From Fasciolopsis buskii (lineage: Eukaryota; Platyhelminthes; Trematoda; Plagiorchiida; Fasciolidae): 64,000 bases of DNA. Shown here one piece after another: positions 63,628 through 64,000 of the stretch. The translations under genes were made by a program, and so were the position numbers. Location of the stretch: contig LUCM01007134.1 of assembly GCA_008360955.1 (NCBI GenBank), forward strand, positions 1 through 64,000, given 5' to 3'. The number at the start of each line of letters is the position of its first letter. Position 1 is the first letter of the stretch. The notes under the pieces are model-generated. The model did not search any database. It saw only the letters and a list, made by a program, of their open reading frames with translations, and was not told the DNA's origin.

Positions 63628-63960
63628 ACAGATATATATATAAATATATATATATAAACTTAGTTTGGATCAGAACGGCGCAATAAAATTTGCTACTGAC
63701 TGCACGCCTGCTAACCTTTAATATGTATTTATGTACAGATGAACAATTATATGAACACATAAACAGACACAAATCCGTGCACATACATATATATATATAT
63801 ATACATGAATGATTACATACATGCGTGCACGTATGCATGCATGTATACATACGCATTTACATGCATATATCTGTATAGACACAGACATGCTTACGTACAT
63901 GGATGCACGCACACAGTACATGCATGCGCAAGTTTATACACAAACGGATGGGCCAACATA
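63628..63960. repeat. TA/TACA-rich microsatellite cluster
   Basis: Runs of TA at 63630-63656 and 63786-63804, then alternating purine-pyrimidine sequence built from ACAT, GCAT and TACA steps. ORFs called here on the minus strand are low-complexity artefacts. Confidence 0.85.
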
Positions 63961-64000
63961 CATATCCTCACGGGGAACGTTGAATTACTTGCATATTTTC

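Noticed and set aside
63569..63921. Minus-strand ORFs of about 70 to 95 codons
   Set aside because: Translated microsatellite (repeating Y, I, C, V, H); not genes.

Overview
This window looks like intron-rich nuclear DNA of a digenean fluke (trematode flatworm). The evidence is moderate GC content with no compact genes, strong GTAAGT/GTGAGT splice donors on the + strand only, a decayed Penelope-like element, two decayed APE-type LINEs, and a tRNA-derived SINE with a hammerhead-like core of the kind known from schistosome SINEs. The taxon is inferred; no marker gene is present.

The main content is one + strand gene that fills almost the whole window and that simple ORF reading does not show. 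From 782 to 62217 I find 67 candidate micro-exons: 32 of exactly 15 nt, 34 of exactly 12 nt, and one of 27 nt. Nearly all have the form pyrimidine-rich tract, AG, exon, GT(A/G)AG. All are multiples of 3 and all read open with introns in phase 1. No splice junction creates a stop, whereas the other two phases are closed by several exons. Only about 0.9 kb of 61 kb is coding.

The exons are ordered. Lengths alternate 15, 12, 15, 12, and encoded sequences alternate with period four: class I (15 nt, L-x-x-x), class A (12 nt, polar), class II (15 nt, x-x-[FY]-[EKQ]), class B (12 nt, [FYC]-[LIA]-x). One I-A-II-B set is 54 nt, or 18 residues including split codons, and 17 sets are laid head to tail. 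Eighteen residues are five turns of an alpha helix, and the conserved hydrophobic positions (2, 9, 13, 16, 17) fall on one face. The inferred product is a long, basic, amphipathic helical or coiled-coil repeat protein. It resembles the idea of fluke micro-exon genes (MEGs) but is much longer and more regular than the MEGs I know. No start exon, signal peptide or terminal exon is recognised; the gene probably continues beyond both window ends.

Layout: 1-54 tetranucleotide repeat; 0.8-15 kb repeat units 0-5, with a SINE near 2 kb and a 223-bp intronic duplication at 12.3/12.9 kb; 15.2-19.9 kb an intron holding an antisense LINE; 19.9-41.4 kb the dense core, units 6-14 and the first exon of unit 15; 41.4-54 kb the rest of unit 15, with introns expanded by a Penelope-like element, a SINE with hammerhead-like core and a second antisense LINE; 55.6-62.2 kb units 16-17; 62.2-64 kb unassigned sequence ending in TA/TACA microsatellites. 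No rRNA, functional tRNA, CRISPR or conventional multi-domain gene was found.
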